This document shows, one piece after another, positions 51,189-60,351 of a stretch of DNA of 64,000 nt (its first letter is position 1; each line of letters opens with the position of its first letter). The notes below the pieces were generated by a model. It saw only the letters and a list, made by a program, of their open reading frames with translations. It did not search any database and had not been told where the DNA came from. Made by a program: the position numbers and the translations under genes. Source of the stretch: JBJYKD01 sp049310025 (GTDB lineage: Bacteria > Bacillota > Thermosediminibacteria > Thermosediminibacterales > Tepidanaerobacteraceae); contig NZ_JBJYKD010000006.1 in assembly GCF_049310025.1 (NCBI RefSeq), positions 1 through 64,000 on the forward strand, read 5' to 3'.

Positions 51189-53117
51189 TTGAAAAAAAGG
51201 GACGTTTACCTGGACAACATACCCCTTACGAAAGCCCGGAAGATATTTTTTGAGGATCTGAGGCAAAACGGCGCCATCGGGCCGACGGAGGCGGAATTTC
51301 TGGATGTCCGCCGGTGCCTTGGGAGGATTACCGCGGCTCCTGTTTTTGCGAAGATTTCGTCGCCCCATTACCACGCGGCGGCCATGGACGGCATTGCGGT
51401 GAATTCCAGAGTAACCTTCGGCGCCGATGAGAAGAACCCAAAAAGGCTTAGAGAAGGCGTTGATTTTTATTATGTGGATACCGGCGACCCCCTGCCGCCG
51501 GGGTGCGACACGGTTATTATGATTGAGGAAGTACATCCGGTGGGGGAAGGGGAGGTGGAGATAATAAGCTCCTATTCGCCGTGGGACAATGTCAGGAGTA
51601 TAGGGGAAGACATCGTGGCCACCGAACTCATAGTGCCGGAAAACCACAGGCTCCGGCCTCCGGACCTGGCGGCAATCATTGCGGGCGGGCATACCGGAAT
51701 AGCCGTCAGGAAAAAGCCGCTGGTGGCCATTATACCGACCGGCACCGAACTGGTATCCCCCGGCGAGGATTTAAAACCCGGCGACATTATAGAATACAAT
51801 TCCGCCATGCTGGCGGGGTACGTGGAAGAATGGGGCGGCGAGGCCCTGGTGCTGGAAAAAGTCGCAGACGACTACGAAAAGATAAAGGCAAGGGTTAAAG
51901 AAGCACTGCAAAAGGCGGATGTGGTTGTGGTAAATGCCGGCTCTTCGTCGGGGAGTGAGGATTATACCGCCCTCTGCGTTAAAGAGCTCGGCACCCTCCT
52001 GGTGCACGGGGTTGCCGTAAGGCCCGGAAAACCGGTGATTTTGGGCAGGATAGGCAAGAAGCCGGTAGTCGGCATACCGGGTTATCCGGTTTCAGCGGCC
52101 CTTACCATGAATCTCTTCGTGAAGCCACTGCTCTACCTTATGCAGGGAATAGCGGCCCCGGAGGCTGAAAGACTGAATGCCGCCATATCCCGCCGGGTGG
52201 TTTCATCCATCGGTACCGAAGAGTTTTTAAGGGTCAAGCTCGGCCGCATAGGAGAGAAATTTGTGGCGTCACCCCTCTCGCGGGGAGCGGGGGTAATCAC
52301 CTCCATGGTCAGGGCCGACGGCATTGTCAGGATACCGGCCCTGAAAGAAGGCCTGGAAGCCGGTGAGACGGTAGAAGTGGAGCTTTTGAGGGGAAAGAAT
52401 GAGATTGAAAACACCGTAGTAATCATCGGCAGCCATGATGTGACGCTGGATCTCCTGGCCAATCAGGTAAAAAAGCTCTATCCGGAGCTTAATTTATCCT
52501 CGGCCCATGTGGGCAGCATGGGCGGCATCATGGCCTTAAAGCGCGGGGAAGCCCATATGGCGGGAATTCACCTGCTGGACCCGGACACCGGTGAATACAA
52601 CCTCCCCTATATAAAGAGGTACCTGCCGGAAAAGCAAATCGCCCTGATAAACCTGTCTTACCGCCAGCAGGGGCTGATGGTGCCGAAGGGAAACCCCAGG
52701 GGCATCCGGGGAATACAGGACCTCAAGAGGGAAGATATAATTTTTGTCAACCGCCAGCGGGGAGCGGGCACCCGACTGCTGCTGGATTTAAAACTGAAAG
52801 AACTCGGGATCGATCCAGCAGAAATTACGGGGTATGAGCGCGAGGATTACACCCACATGGCTGTGGCGGCGGCTGTCGCCGGCGGAACAGCCGACGTGGG
52901 GCTGGGGATCCTGGCGGCGGCCAACGCCCTGGGGCTCGACTTCATACCCATTGCCCCGGAGCGATACGACCTGGCCGTGCCGAAAGAGTTTTTCGACATG
53001 GAATCGGTGCAGAAGGTGCTCGAAGTCATAAGGACTGAAGAATTCAAAAAAAAGGTCACGGCCCTCGGCGGCTATGACACTTCGGAAACCGGCAGGGTAA
53101 CCTGGTGCGGCAGTTGA
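51189..53117 (+). CDS. MoeA-like protein fused to a periplasmic-binding-type domain
   Basis: A 642-residue protein: a MoeA-like catalytic region (residues about 1-410, with NAGSSSGSEDYTA and GIPGYPVSAAL) and a C-terminal substrate-binding-like domain (about 420-640: VVIIGSHDVTLDLL, YRQQGLMVPKGN, VNRQRGAGTRLLL). In anaerobes such fusions accompany a normal MoeA and may bind or sense molybdate or tungstate. TTG 51189 follows AGGGTGGTG; starts at 51144 and 51171 lie upstream and appear less likely. It is downstream of moeA and upstream of moaA. Confidence 0.88.
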   Translation: MKKRDVYLDNIPLTKARKIFFEDLRQNGAIGPTEAEFLDVRRCLGRITAAPVFAKISSPHYHAAAMDGIAVNSRVTFGADEKNPKRLREGVDFYYVDTGDPLPPGCDTVIMIEEVHPVGEGEVEIISSYSPWDNVRSIGEDIVATELIVPENHRLRPPDLAAIIAGGHTGIAVRKKPLVAIIPTGTELVSPGEDLKPGDIIEYNSAMLAGYVEEWGGEALVLEKVADDYEKIKARVKEALQKADVVVVNAGSSSGSEDYTALCVKELGTLLVHGVAVRPGKPVILGRIGKKPVVGIPGYPVSAALTMNLFVKPLLYLMQGIAAPEAERLNAAISRRVVSSIGTEEFLRVKLGRIGEKFVASPLSRGAGVITSMVRADGIVRIPALKEGLEAGETVEVELLRGKNEIENTVVIIGSHDVTLDLLANQVKKLYPELNLSSAHVGSMGGIMALKRGEAHMAGIHLLDPDTGEYNLPYIKRYLPEKQIALINLSYRQQGLMVPKGNPRGIRGIQDLKREDIIFVNRQRGAGTRLLLDLKLKELGIDPAEITGYEREDYTHMAVAAAVAGGTADVGLGILAAANALGLDFIPIAPERYDLAVPKEFFDMESVQKVLEVIRTEEFKKKVTALGGYDTSETGRVTWCGS

Positions 53118-53156
53118 AGGCCTGCCGCCGGGGAATCAAAAGATGGAGGCGGTATG

Positions 53157-54128
53157 ATGAAAGACGCCATCGGCAGGGAAATAGATTACCTTAGGATTTC
53201 CGTCACGGACCGGTGCAACTTCCGGTGCCTTTACTGCATGCCCGAAAAGGGAATCAAGTTGAAATCACACGGCGACATCCTCCGTTTCGAAGAGATAACG
53301 GAGTTTGTGGAGGCGGTTGTGCCTTTGGGCATATCCAGGGTGCGGGTAACCGGCGGCGAGCCTCTGGTGAGGCTGGGAATTGTGGATTTCATTCGGGCTC
53401 TCAGGACCATTGATGGAATCAGGGACATATCCATGACCACCAACGGGTCTCTCCTCTCGACCATGGCCCGGGACCTGAAGGATGCGGGTCTCGACCGGGT
53501 GAACATAAGCCTTGACAGCCTGAAACCCGACAGGTTTAAAAAAATCACCCGCCGGGGAAAACTTTCAGACGTGCTGGAGGGCGTCAGAGCGGCCCTGGAA
53601 GCGGAGCTTACTCCGGTTAAAATAAACTGCGTGGTGGCGCGGGGGTTTAATGACGACGAAATCATGGATTTTGTAAATCTGACCGGGAACTATCCGATTT
53701 TCGTGCGCTTTATCGAACTCATGCCGCTGGGAGAAACGGGCTGGGGAAGGGGGCGGTTTATTTCCGCCGAAGAAATTAAAAATTCCATTAATGAGAAATT
53801 GATTCCCACCGGTGTGCCGGCCGGAGCCGGGCCCGCCGTTTATTATAAAATCCCCGGCGCTTCGGGGGCATTAGGATTCATAACACCTATCAGCCGCCAT
53901 TTCTGCGGGGCCTGCAACCGAATGCGCCTCACCGCCGATGGAAAGTTAAAACCCTGCCTGGAGAGAGATCTGGAGATAGACGTGAAGAAAGCTCTAAGGG
54001 AAAGAAGGGGGAAAGAAGAACTGCAGCGTCTTTTCAAGGAGGCCCTGGCGGCAAAACCCGCCTGCCATCGCATGAAGCGGGGAGAGAATGAATGGCATTC
54101 CCGTATGATGTGGCAGATAGGAGGATGA
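53157..54128 (+). CDS. moaA: GTP 3',8-cyclase (MoaA)
   Basis: MoaA is the radical-SAM enzyme that begins molybdopterin synthesis by converting GTP to 3',8-cyclo-7,8-dihydro-GTP. The 323-residue protein has the CNFRCLYC cluster motif (C20, C24, C27), and a second [4Fe-4S] motif CGACNRMRLTADGKLKPCL near the C-terminus. ATG 53157 is placed at good spacing from GGAGG; ATG 53154 is one codon upstream. The start of moaC overlaps its ribosome site with the stop of moaA. Confidence 0.95.
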   Translation: MKDAIGREIDYLRISVTDRCNFRCLYCMPEKGIKLKSHGDILRFEEITEFVEAVVPLGISRVRVTGGEPLVRLGIVDFIRALRTIDGIRDISMTTNGSLLSTMARDLKDAGLDRVNISLDSLKPDRFKKITRRGKLSDVLEGVRAALEAELTPVKINCVVARGFNDDEIMDFVNLTGNYPIFVRFIELMPLGETGWGRGRFISAEEIKNSINEKLIPTGVPAGAGPAVYYKIPGASGALGFITPISRHFCGACNRMRLTADGKLKPCLERDLEIDVKKALRERRGKEELQRLFKEALAAKPACHRMKRGENEWHSRMMWQIGG

Positions 54129-54130
54129 GT

Positions 54131-54625
54131 ATGGAATTCACTCATTTTGATGAAGAAGGAAGGGCACGGATGGTAAATGTGGGGCAGAAACGGGACACCG
54201 AGCGGGAGGCTGTGGCCGTGGGATTTGTAGAGATGCGCCCCGAGACGCTCAGGATGATACTGGAGAAAAAGATGAAAAAGGGCGACGTGCTGGCGGTATC
54301 CCAGGTGGCCGGCATAATGGCGGCCAAGGAAACCTCCCGTATAATCCCCATGTGCCACAATATATTTTTGACGGGCGTGGATATAAAATTTCACATTTAT
54401 GAAGAAAAAAGCACCATCGGCGTGGAAGCGAAGGTCGCCACCGTGGGGAAGACGGGGGTGGAGATGGAGGCGCTGACAGCGGTATCGGCGGCATGCCTTA
54501 CAATATACGATATGTGCAAGGCGGTGGACAGGGGGATGGTCATTAAAAATATACAGCTGGTTGAAAAGAGCGGTGGGAAGAGCGGCGATTTTATAAGAGA
54601 GGAGATTTTACCGTGGGAAAAATAG
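54131..54625 (+). CDS. moaC: Cyclic pyranopterin monophosphate synthase (MoaC)
   Basis: The 164-residue protein rearranges the MoaA product to cyclic pyranopterin monophosphate. It keeps the family tract IIPMCHNIFLTGVDI, GVEMEALTAVSAACLTIYDMCKA and the C-terminal KSGGKSGDFIR. The start is ATG 54131 because AGGAGG (54119-54124) lies six bases ahead; ATG 54125 abuts it. It starts two bases after the moaA stop and overlaps the fusion gene by 13 bases. Confidence 0.95.
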   Translation: MEFTHFDEEGRARMVNVGQKRDTEREAVAVGFVEMRPETLRMILEKKMKKGDVLAVSQVAGIMAAKETSRIIPMCHNIFLTGVDIKFHIYEEKSTIGVEAKVATVGKTGVEMEALTAVSAACLTIYDMCKAVDRGMVIKNIQLVEKSGGKSGDFIREEILPWEK

Positions 54626-55533
54626 TGGCCGTATGCAAAAGCGCGAAAAAAGGTGAACGCAAGGTAAACGTGGGTTCCGCGCGCCTCGTTGAAAACTTTG
54701 GTGTTGAAGGAGATGCCCACGCGGGGGCATGGCACAGGCAGGTGAGCCTGCTCGCCCTGGAAAGCATTGACAGAATGGCGGCAAAGGGGTTGAAAGTGGG
54801 GCCCGGAGATTTTGCGGAGAATATAACCACCAGCGGAATTGACCTTGCCGCTTTACCCGTGGGAACCCGTCTCAGGGCCGGGGAAACGCTGCTGGAAGTC
54901 ACCCAGATAGGCAAGGTTTGCCACAACCGGTGCGCCATATACTACCAGGCCGGGGACTGCATCATGCCCCGGGAAGGAATCTTCGCCAGGGTCCTGAAGG
55001 GAGGAACGGTATCCTGCGGAGACGACATCGAAGTGGTGGAATGCATAACCGCAGGTGTACTCACCGCCAGCGACCGGGGGGCTAAAGGAGAAAGAGAAGA
55101 CGTCAGCGGCAAAATAATAGAGGAAATGGTAAGTTCCATCAACGGCATTGTCATAAAATACCGGGTGGTGCCCGATGACCCGGATGCATTGAAAAACGCC
55201 ATGATTGAAATGTGCGACAGTGGTATTGACCTTATACTGACAACCGGAGGCACGGGACTTTCTCCCAGGGACAATACTCCGGAAGCCACTCTGGCCGTAA
55301 TAGAAAAGGAAGTGCCGGGGATTCCGGAAGCCATGAGGCAAAAGGGCCTTGAAAAAACACCTCACGCCATGCTTTCCAGAGCCCGGGCCGGGATACGCGG
55401 CAAGACCCTCATTGTGAACCTCCCCGGAAGCCCAAGGGCCGTCCGGGAAAACCTGGAGGTCATTCTTCCTGCCCTGCCACATGCGGTGGAAGTCTTAAGG
55501 GGCCGGGTTAAGGATTGCGGCACGGGCCGGTAA
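54613..55533 (+). CDS. MOSC domain fused to molybdopterin adenylyltransferase (MogA/MoaB-like)
   Basis: The 306-residue fusion has a MOSC domain first (residues about 1-140: SLLALESIDRMAAKGLKVGPGDFAENITTSG, then GKVCHNRCAIYYQAGDCIMPREG), followed by a MogA/MoaB-type adenylyltransferase (about 145-300) with TTGGTGLSPRDNTPEAT and the NLPGSP loop. The second part adenylates molybdopterin for MoeA; the MOSC domain may handle sulfur transfer or pterin-bound metal. GTG 54613 has GAGGAG upstream and overlaps moaC. It closes the Moco operon. Confidence 0.9.
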   Translation: MGKIVAVCKSAKKGERKVNVGSARLVENFGVEGDAHAGAWHRQVSLLALESIDRMAAKGLKVGPGDFAENITTSGIDLAALPVGTRLRAGETLLEVTQIGKVCHNRCAIYYQAGDCIMPREGIFARVLKGGTVSCGDDIEVVECITAGVLTASDRGAKGEREDVSGKIIEEMVSSINGIVIKYRVVPDDPDALKNAMIEMCDSGIDLILTTGGTGLSPRDNTPEATLAVIEKEVPGIPEAMRQKGLEKTPHAMLSRARAGIRGKTLIVNLPGSPRAVRENLEVILPALPHAVEVLRGRVKDCGTGR

Positions 55534-55619
55534 AATTTATTGCGAGATACAAGAAATCCCGGCGGTAGGTTTTGCTTTTGCTCCAATACCCCGGGAATTA
55601 TTATGCCCTTTTTCTTTGC

Positions 55620-56024
55620 TTATATCTTATCTTTAAGGAAGCTTCCCAGCACCTTGTCGATTTTTCTGATATGGTTAATCAGCCAGTCGGTAAGAAACCG
55701 GTTGGTACGTATCACGAGGTCCACTGTGGACCCTTTTGCCTCAAACTGTTCTTTAATTTCGTCCAGGCTCTTTGTAAAAAACTCGTGCTGTGCTTTATGA
55801 TTTGGATAATCCGGATAATTATGCTCTGTCATAATTTTTTCTTCTTCTCCAAAATGGAATATGACATAGTCGTTTAAAAACTTAAGAGTCTCCCGGATTT
55901 CTTCTTTGCCTTTTCCTTTGGAACAGGCTGAAAATAACCGGTTAATTCTGTTGAACAGTTCCTGATGCTGTATGTCGATGATGCTTACCCCTACAGCCAG
56001 GTCCTCGGTCCACTGTATGTTCAT
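55620..56024 (-). CDS. Bacteriohemerythrin
   Basis: A 134-residue single hemerythrin domain with the di-iron ligand pattern IDIQHQELF, IFHFGEEEKIM, HKAQHEFF and WLINHIRKID. It binds O2 reversibly and in anaerobes may sense or scavenge oxygen. ATG 56024 has GGGAGGGA upstream on the minus strand. It is close to a LUD gene on the same strand, about 30 bases downstream of it, so the two may share a transcript. Confidence 0.92.
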   Translation of the reverse strand: MNIQWTEDLAVGVSIIDIQHQELFNRINRLFSACSKGKGKEEIRETLKFLNDYVIFHFGEEEKIMTEHNYPDYPNHKAQHEFFTKSLDEIKEQFEAKGSTVDLVIRTNRFLTDWLINHIRKIDKVLGSFLKDKI

Positions 56025-56054
56025 ATTATTCCCTCCCGTTTTGTGTTTTATCGG

Positions 56055-56690
56055 TTAAAAACCCAAGTCCTCTCCCACAACTATTACCGTAAAAGGTGTC
56101 AGCGTCGGCCTTCTTTCGATGATGGTGGTCACGTTGCATATCCGGTCCTCCGACATACAGCCTTCGCACCGGCCGGTGGACAGGCACGGAGTTTGCAGCT
56201 TCAGCCTTGCGGCGTTCATGGGAGCCGCTATATCTTTTGCCCGGTCCATGGCCTGCTGTAAATTCCCCGTTATTTTGTTGGCCCCCACCACAAGAATTAC
56301 ATACCCCGGGCCGAAAATCATGGAAGCCACCCTGTTGCCGGTCCCGTCAATGTTCACCAGCTTACCGTCCATGGAAAGGGCGTTGGCGCTGGCCAGGAAG
56401 ACATCGCAGGTTAGCTGCCCTTTTCGGGCGGCCATTTTGGCTTCGGGGGTCGGCGCCTGGGAATGGTCAAAGATTGTATGGCCCTTTGCTCTTAAAGCTT
56501 CTACGACCCCCAGTTCCCTTATGGTGACGGACCCGCCCACGCCAACCGAAGCGTTTTCGGGCACCATCTCCAGGACCTTTCTGGCCGCTTCATCTTTTGT
56601 AGGGACGTAGAAGGCGTCGAACCCGTTTTTTTTCAGGGCATTTACCGCCTTCAGGGCTCTGCCTTCATAAAATTTTGCCTTGATATTCAC
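56055..56690 (-). CDS. LUD-domain protein (LutC/YkgG-like, DUF162)
   Basis: A 211-residue protein of the LUD family. It has VGVGGSVTIRELGVVEAL near residue 50, an SANALSMDGKLVNIDGTGNR tract, and a C-terminal cysteine group (CLSTGRCEGCMSEDRICN) resembling metal-binding tails seen in this family. Relatives are LutC subunits of lactate-oxidation complexes, but no LutAB is nearby, so the function is open. GTG 56690 is chosen because GGCGGGTG precedes it; GTG 56699 abuts that site. Bacteriohemerythrin follows downstream. Confidence 0.8.
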   Translation of the reverse strand: MNIKAKFYEGRALKAVNALKKNGFDAFYVPTKDEAARKVLEMVPENASVGVGGSVTIRELGVVEALRAKGHTIFDHSQAPTPEAKMAARKGQLTCDVFLASANALSMDGKLVNIDGTGNRVASMIFGPGYVILVVGANKITGNLQQAMDRAKDIAAPMNAARLKLQTPCLSTGRCEGCMSEDRICNVTTIIERRPTLTPFTVIVVGEDLGF

Positions 56691-56857
56691 CGGTGTCACC
56701 CGCCTTTATTTTTTTTAACGGCAAGAAAAGGTTTTTATGACGTTTTTACGCATTATGCTTAATGGAAATAATTCAATATTAATTATAAAATTCCTTCCAT
56801 TTTTTCTACAGGTTTTTGCATAATTTGATATTCGTTGGAAAAAATAATTAAAGTAAA

Positions 56858-56908
56858 CCGGCTGGCGAATTTGAGCATAGACATAAATAGACTAAAACCG
56901 ACAGCCGG
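56858..56908. other. Hairpin with 37-base loop upstream of groESL
   Basis: CCGGCTG at 56858-56864 and CAGCCGG at 56902-56908 are exact complements around a 37-base loop. It may be part of a structured transcript or a remnant. No T tract follows, so it is not an obvious terminator. Confidence 0.35.
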
Positions 56909-57050
56909 GAATAAAATGAAGCGCTCGATATTTTCAGGATAGAAAGATAATAAGATAACTGGTGAAAAATCGCGCTTTGTTCATAAATAGCCTGATAAAA
57001 CGCCAGAAACAATGATTTTTCTGGGAAAATCCGGCACAAAAGAATTGATT

Positions 57051-57078
57051 TTGAATAAAGCTTTGTATAAGATATAAT
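57051..57078 (+). promoter_or_regulatory. Promoter of groES-groEL
   Basis: TTGAAT at 57051-57056 and TATAAT at 57073-57078 have a 16-bp spacer. The transcript would begin near 57085, which is the first base of the CIRCE repeat. Confidence 0.7.
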
Positions 57079-57084
57079 TTGGAA

Positions 57085-57111
57085 TTAGCACTCACCTAAA
57101 ACGAGTGCTAA
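57085..57111 (+). promoter_or_regulatory. CIRCE operator (HrcA binding site)
   Basis: TTAGCACTC at 57085-57093 and GAGTGCTAA at 57103-57111 flank a nine-base spacer, a perfect match to the CIRCE consensus. HrcA repression at the transcription start controls groESL in response to heat and misfolding. Confidence 0.98.
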
Positions 57112-57143
57112 CAAAGTGAAAATCAACAAAAGGAGGGGTATAA

Positions 57144-57428
57144 ATGAACATCAAGCCGTTGGGCGATCGCATTGTCATCAAGGTGCTGGAAAAAGAGGAG
57201 AAAACAAAGGGCGGTATAGTATTGCCCGATACAGCCAAGGAAAAACCCCAGAAAGGTGAAGTCATAGCTGTAGGCACCGGCGAAATCATCGATGGCAAGA
57301 AGGTGCCCCTGGAAGTAAAAGTCGGGGACAAGATAATTTACTCCAAATACGCCGGCACCGAAGTAAAAATCGATGATCAGGAATATCTCATTTTGAGGCA
57401 GAGCGATGTCCTTGCCATAATAGAATAA
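57144..57428 (+). CDS. groES: Co-chaperonin GroES
   Basis: The 94-residue Cpn10 caps the GroEL ring. It carries the mobile loop KTKGGIVLPDTAKEKPQKG and the GDKIIYSKYAGTEVK strand. ATG 57144 has AGGAGGG upstream. It is the first gene of the CIRCE-controlled operon, and groEL follows 33 bases later. Confidence 0.97.
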   Translation: MNIKPLGDRIVIKVLEKEEKTKGGIVLPDTAKEKPQKGEVIAVGTGEIIDGKKVPLEVKVGDKIIYSKYAGTEVKIDDQEYLILRQSDVLAIIE

Positions 57429-57461
57429 TCTAAGATTGATTTAGAGGAGGAGGGATTTTGA

Positions 57462-59072
57462 ATGGCAAAGCAAATTAAATTTGATGAAGATGCCCGCAGG
57501 GCGCTATTAAAAGGCATTGACAAACTGGCCGATACTGTAAAAGTTACGCTCGGACCGAAAGGCCGCAACGTGGTACTGGACAAGAAGTTTGGAACGCCCA
57601 CCATCACCAATGACGGTGTAACCATAGCCAGGGAAATCGAACTGGAAGACCCCTTCGAGAACATGGGAGCACAGCTGATTAAGGAGGTGGCCACCAAGAC
57701 CCAGGACGTGGCCGGCGACGGCACCACTACCGCTACATTGCTGGCCCAGGCCATCATCCATGAAGGCATGAAGAACGTGGTGGCAGGCGCCAACCCGATG
57801 TTGATAAAGAAAGGTATTGAAAAGGCAGTAAAGGCTGTGGTGGAGGAGATTAAAACCTTCAGCAAGCCTGTCGAAACCAAAGAAGCCATTGCGCAGGTGG
57901 CGTCCATTTCCGCTGCCGACGAAGAGATAGGCGAACTCATCGCCGAAGCCATGGAAAAGGTAGGAAAAGACGGAGTCATCACCGTTGAAGAATCCAAGAC
58001 CATGGGCACCACCCTGGAAGTGGTCGAAGGCATGGAATTTGACAGGGGTTACATATCCCCCTACATGGTAACCGATACCGAAAAAATGGAGGCTGTTCTC
58101 GACGAGCCGTATATCCTGATTACTGACAAGAAGCTTTCTAATGTTCAAGACCTCCTGCCCATCCTCGAAAAAGTGGTGCAGCAGGGCAAGAAATTGCTGA
58201 TTATCGCCGAGGACGTGGAAGGAGAAGCGCTGGCCACGCTCGTTGTCAACAAGTTGCGCGGCACCCTTACCAGCGTAGCGGTAAAAGCTCCCGGCTTTGG
58301 TGACAGAAGAAAGGCCATGCTGGAAGATATAGCGATTCTCACCGGCGGCCAGGTAATTTCCGAAGAACTGGGTATTGATATCAAGAGCGCGACCATCGAC
58401 ATGCTCGGCAAGGCAAGGCAGGTAAGGGTCGACAAGGAAAACACCACCATTGTCGACGGAGCCGGAGACAAAGAGGCCATTAAGAAACGCATCAACGCCA
58501 TCAAAGCCCAGATTGAAGAAACCACTTCGGATTTTGACCGTGAAAAACTTCAGGAAAGACTTGCCAAACTTGCAGGCGGCGTAGCCGTGATTCAGGTGGG
58601 CGCTGCCACCGAGACGGAGCTCAAAGAGAAGAAGCACCGCATTGAAGACGCCCTTTCTGCAACCAGGGCAGCCGTGGAAGAGGGTATCGTACCCGGCGGC
58701 GGCACCGCTTTCATCAACGCCCTTCCCGCCCTTGACAGGTTAAATGTCGAAGGTGACGAAAAGGTTGGCGTTGAGATAATCAGGAGGGCGCTGGAAGAGC
58801 CCGTAAGGCAGATCGCCTTCAATGCCGGAATCGAAGGCTCCATTGTGGTTGAGAAACTGAAATCCAGCGAAAAAGGTATTGGATTCGACGCACTCCGCGA
58901 AGAGTACGGCGACATGATAAAGAAGGGTATCGTGGATCCCACAAAAGTTACCAGATCTACTCTGCAGAATGCGGCCAGCGTAGCGGCCATGGTGCTGACC
59001 ACCGAAGCCGTGGTGGCAGACATCCCTGAGAAAGAAAAGAATCCACCAATGCCCCCTTCTGATATGTATTAA
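57462..59072 (+). CDS. groEL: Chaperonin GroEL
   Basis: The 536-residue Cpn60 folds client proteins in an ATP-dependent double ring. It has the GDGTTTATLLAQAI nucleotide region, GVITVEESK and the VTRSTLQNAASVAAMVLTTEAVV signature. The C-terminus ends PPMPPSDMY in place of the usual Gly-Gly-Met tail. ATG 57462 follows GAGGAGG. It is terminated by the stem at 59089-59118. Confidence 0.98.
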   Translation: MAKQIKFDEDARRALLKGIDKLADTVKVTLGPKGRNVVLDKKFGTPTITNDGVTIAREIELEDPFENMGAQLIKEVATKTQDVAGDGTTTATLLAQAIIHEGMKNVVAGANPMLIKKGIEKAVKAVVEEIKTFSKPVETKEAIAQVASISAADEEIGELIAEAMEKVGKDGVITVEESKTMGTTLEVVEGMEFDRGYISPYMVTDTEKMEAVLDEPYILITDKKLSNVQDLLPILEKVVQQGKKLLIIAEDVEGEALATLVVNKLRGTLTSVAVKAPGFGDRRKAMLEDIAILTGGQVISEELGIDIKSATIDMLGKARQVRVDKENTTIVDGAGDKEAIKKRINAIKAQIEETTSDFDREKLQERLAKLAGGVAVIQVGAATETELKEKKHRIEDALSATRAAVEEGIVPGGGTAFINALPALDRLNVEGDEKVGVEIIRRALEEPVRQIAFNAGIEGSIVVEKLKSSEKGIGFDALREEYGDMIKKGIVDPTKVTRSTLQNAASVAAMVLTTEAVVADIPEKEKNPPMPPSDMY

Positions 59073-59088
59073 TATTAATAAACAATCG

Positions 59089-59118
59089 AAGACCCGCGAG
59101 ATTCGCGGGTCTTTTTTT
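59089..59118 (+). terminator. Rho-independent terminator after groEL
   Basis: GACCCGCGA (59091-59099) and TCGCGGGTC (59103-59111) form a perfect nine-bp stem with loop GAT and seven T residues (59112-59118). Confidence 0.95.
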
Positions 59119-59290
59119 GATATAATTAATGCGGTTCCAATATACTTCTGACTTCCGGCGTCCGGAATGTGGCAGGGTTTGGCCGGCCCTTTCCGAGGCA
59201 GCCGGAAAAGGGAGTAAAAGAAATTTGCTTTGCGGTTTGTAAACTCCAAGACATCAAAATACTCAAATTTATGAAGGAGGCTTTAACCAA

Positions 59291-60346
59291 ATGAAAGGGA
59301 TAAAGTCCATTGAGTTCAGGGATGGAGTCCTGAAGTTGATTGACCAGCGGAAGCTGCCGGAAAAGCTCAGTATTTTCGAATGCAGGACTTGCAGAGATGT
59401 GGAGTTTGCCATAAGAGATATGGTGGTGCGGGGGGCGCCGGCCATCGGGGTTGCCGGGGCTTACGGCATAGTGCTGGCCGCCGGGGAAAGTATGGGCCTT
59501 CCACGGGAAGAGTTTTTGAAAAAGCTAAAGGAAAGCGCCGACTTTATAGGGAATGCGCGGCCCACGGCCGTGAACCTTATGTGGGCCGTAAGGAGGATGG
59601 AAAGCGTCATAGAAAAAAACGCCGGAAAGTCCAACAAAGAAATATATGAAGCCTTGAAAAACGAGGCCGACACCATATTTGGGGAGGATGTAGAGACAAA
59701 CCTCGCAATGGCAAGGCACGGTAACAGTGTTATCCCCGAGCAGGCAACCATTCTCACCCACTGCAACACGGGAGCCCTGGCCACAGTGGGTTACGGGACA
59801 GCCCTGGGGGTGATACGGGAGGCTCACTATTCCGGAAAAAAGATAAGGGTTTTTGCCGACGAAACCCGGCCGCGGCTCCAGGGGGCGAGGCTTACCGCCT
59901 GGGAACTGGTGCAGGAAGGCATCCCCGTTACCTTAATACCCGACAGCGTCGCCCCGGTGCTTATAAGAGACGGGAAAATAGATGTGATCCTGGTGGGTGC
60001 CGACAGAATTGCTTTGAATGGAGATACCGCCAACAAGATAGGGACCTTCATGGTTTCCCAGATGGCAAAAGACTTCAAAGTGCCCTTTTATGTGGTTGCC
60101 CCCACCTCCACCATAGATTTTGACATAGAAAGCGGCGGGGAAATAATCATTGAGGAAAGGGACTCCCGCGAGGTGACCCATATTGGCGAAGTGAGAATCG
60201 CGCCGCAAGGCGTTGAAGTATACAACCCCGCCTTCGACGTAACTCCTGCCGAAAACATAACCGGAATAATAACGGAAAAGGGCATTATTAAACCGCCGTT
60301 TATGGAGAATATTATGAAATTGAAATACTGCCATACTAAAAGCTGA
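59291..60346 (+). CDS. mtnA: S-methyl-5-thioribose-1-phosphate isomerase (MtnA)
   Basis: MtnA isomerises methylthioribose-1-phosphate to methylthioribulose-1-phosphate in methionine salvage. The 351-residue protein has RDMVVRGAPAIGVAGAYG near residue 45, TILTHCNTGALATVG with the catalytic Cys near 160, and VGADRIALNGDTANKIGTF with the catalytic Asp near 240. ATG 59291 has GGAGG upstream. No other salvage gene is adjacent, although an MtnX-like phosphatase lies at 18.1 kb. It could alternatively be an eIF2B-like sugar isomerase, but the motifs favour MtnA. Confidence 0.92.
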   Translation: MKGIKSIEFRDGVLKLIDQRKLPEKLSIFECRTCRDVEFAIRDMVVRGAPAIGVAGAYGIVLAAGESMGLPREEFLKKLKESADFIGNARPTAVNLMWAVRRMESVIEKNAGKSNKEIYEALKNEADTIFGEDVETNLAMARHGNSVIPEQATILTHCNTGALATVGYGTALGVIREAHYSGKKIRVFADETRPRLQGARLTAWELVQEGIPVTLIPDSVAPVLIRDGKIDVILVGADRIALNGDTANKIGTFMVSQMAKDFKVPFYVVAPTSTIDFDIESGGEIIIEERDSREVTHIGEVRIAPQGVEVYNPAFDVTPAENITGIITEKGIIKPPFMENIMKLKYCHTKS

Positions 60347-60351
60347 TATAT

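Larger units (their letters stand above)
56691..57143. other. About 450-base gap before groES
   Basis: It holds a long-range hairpin (listed), AT-rich sequence, the groESL promoter and the CIRCE operator (listed). I see no gene. Confidence 0.6.
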
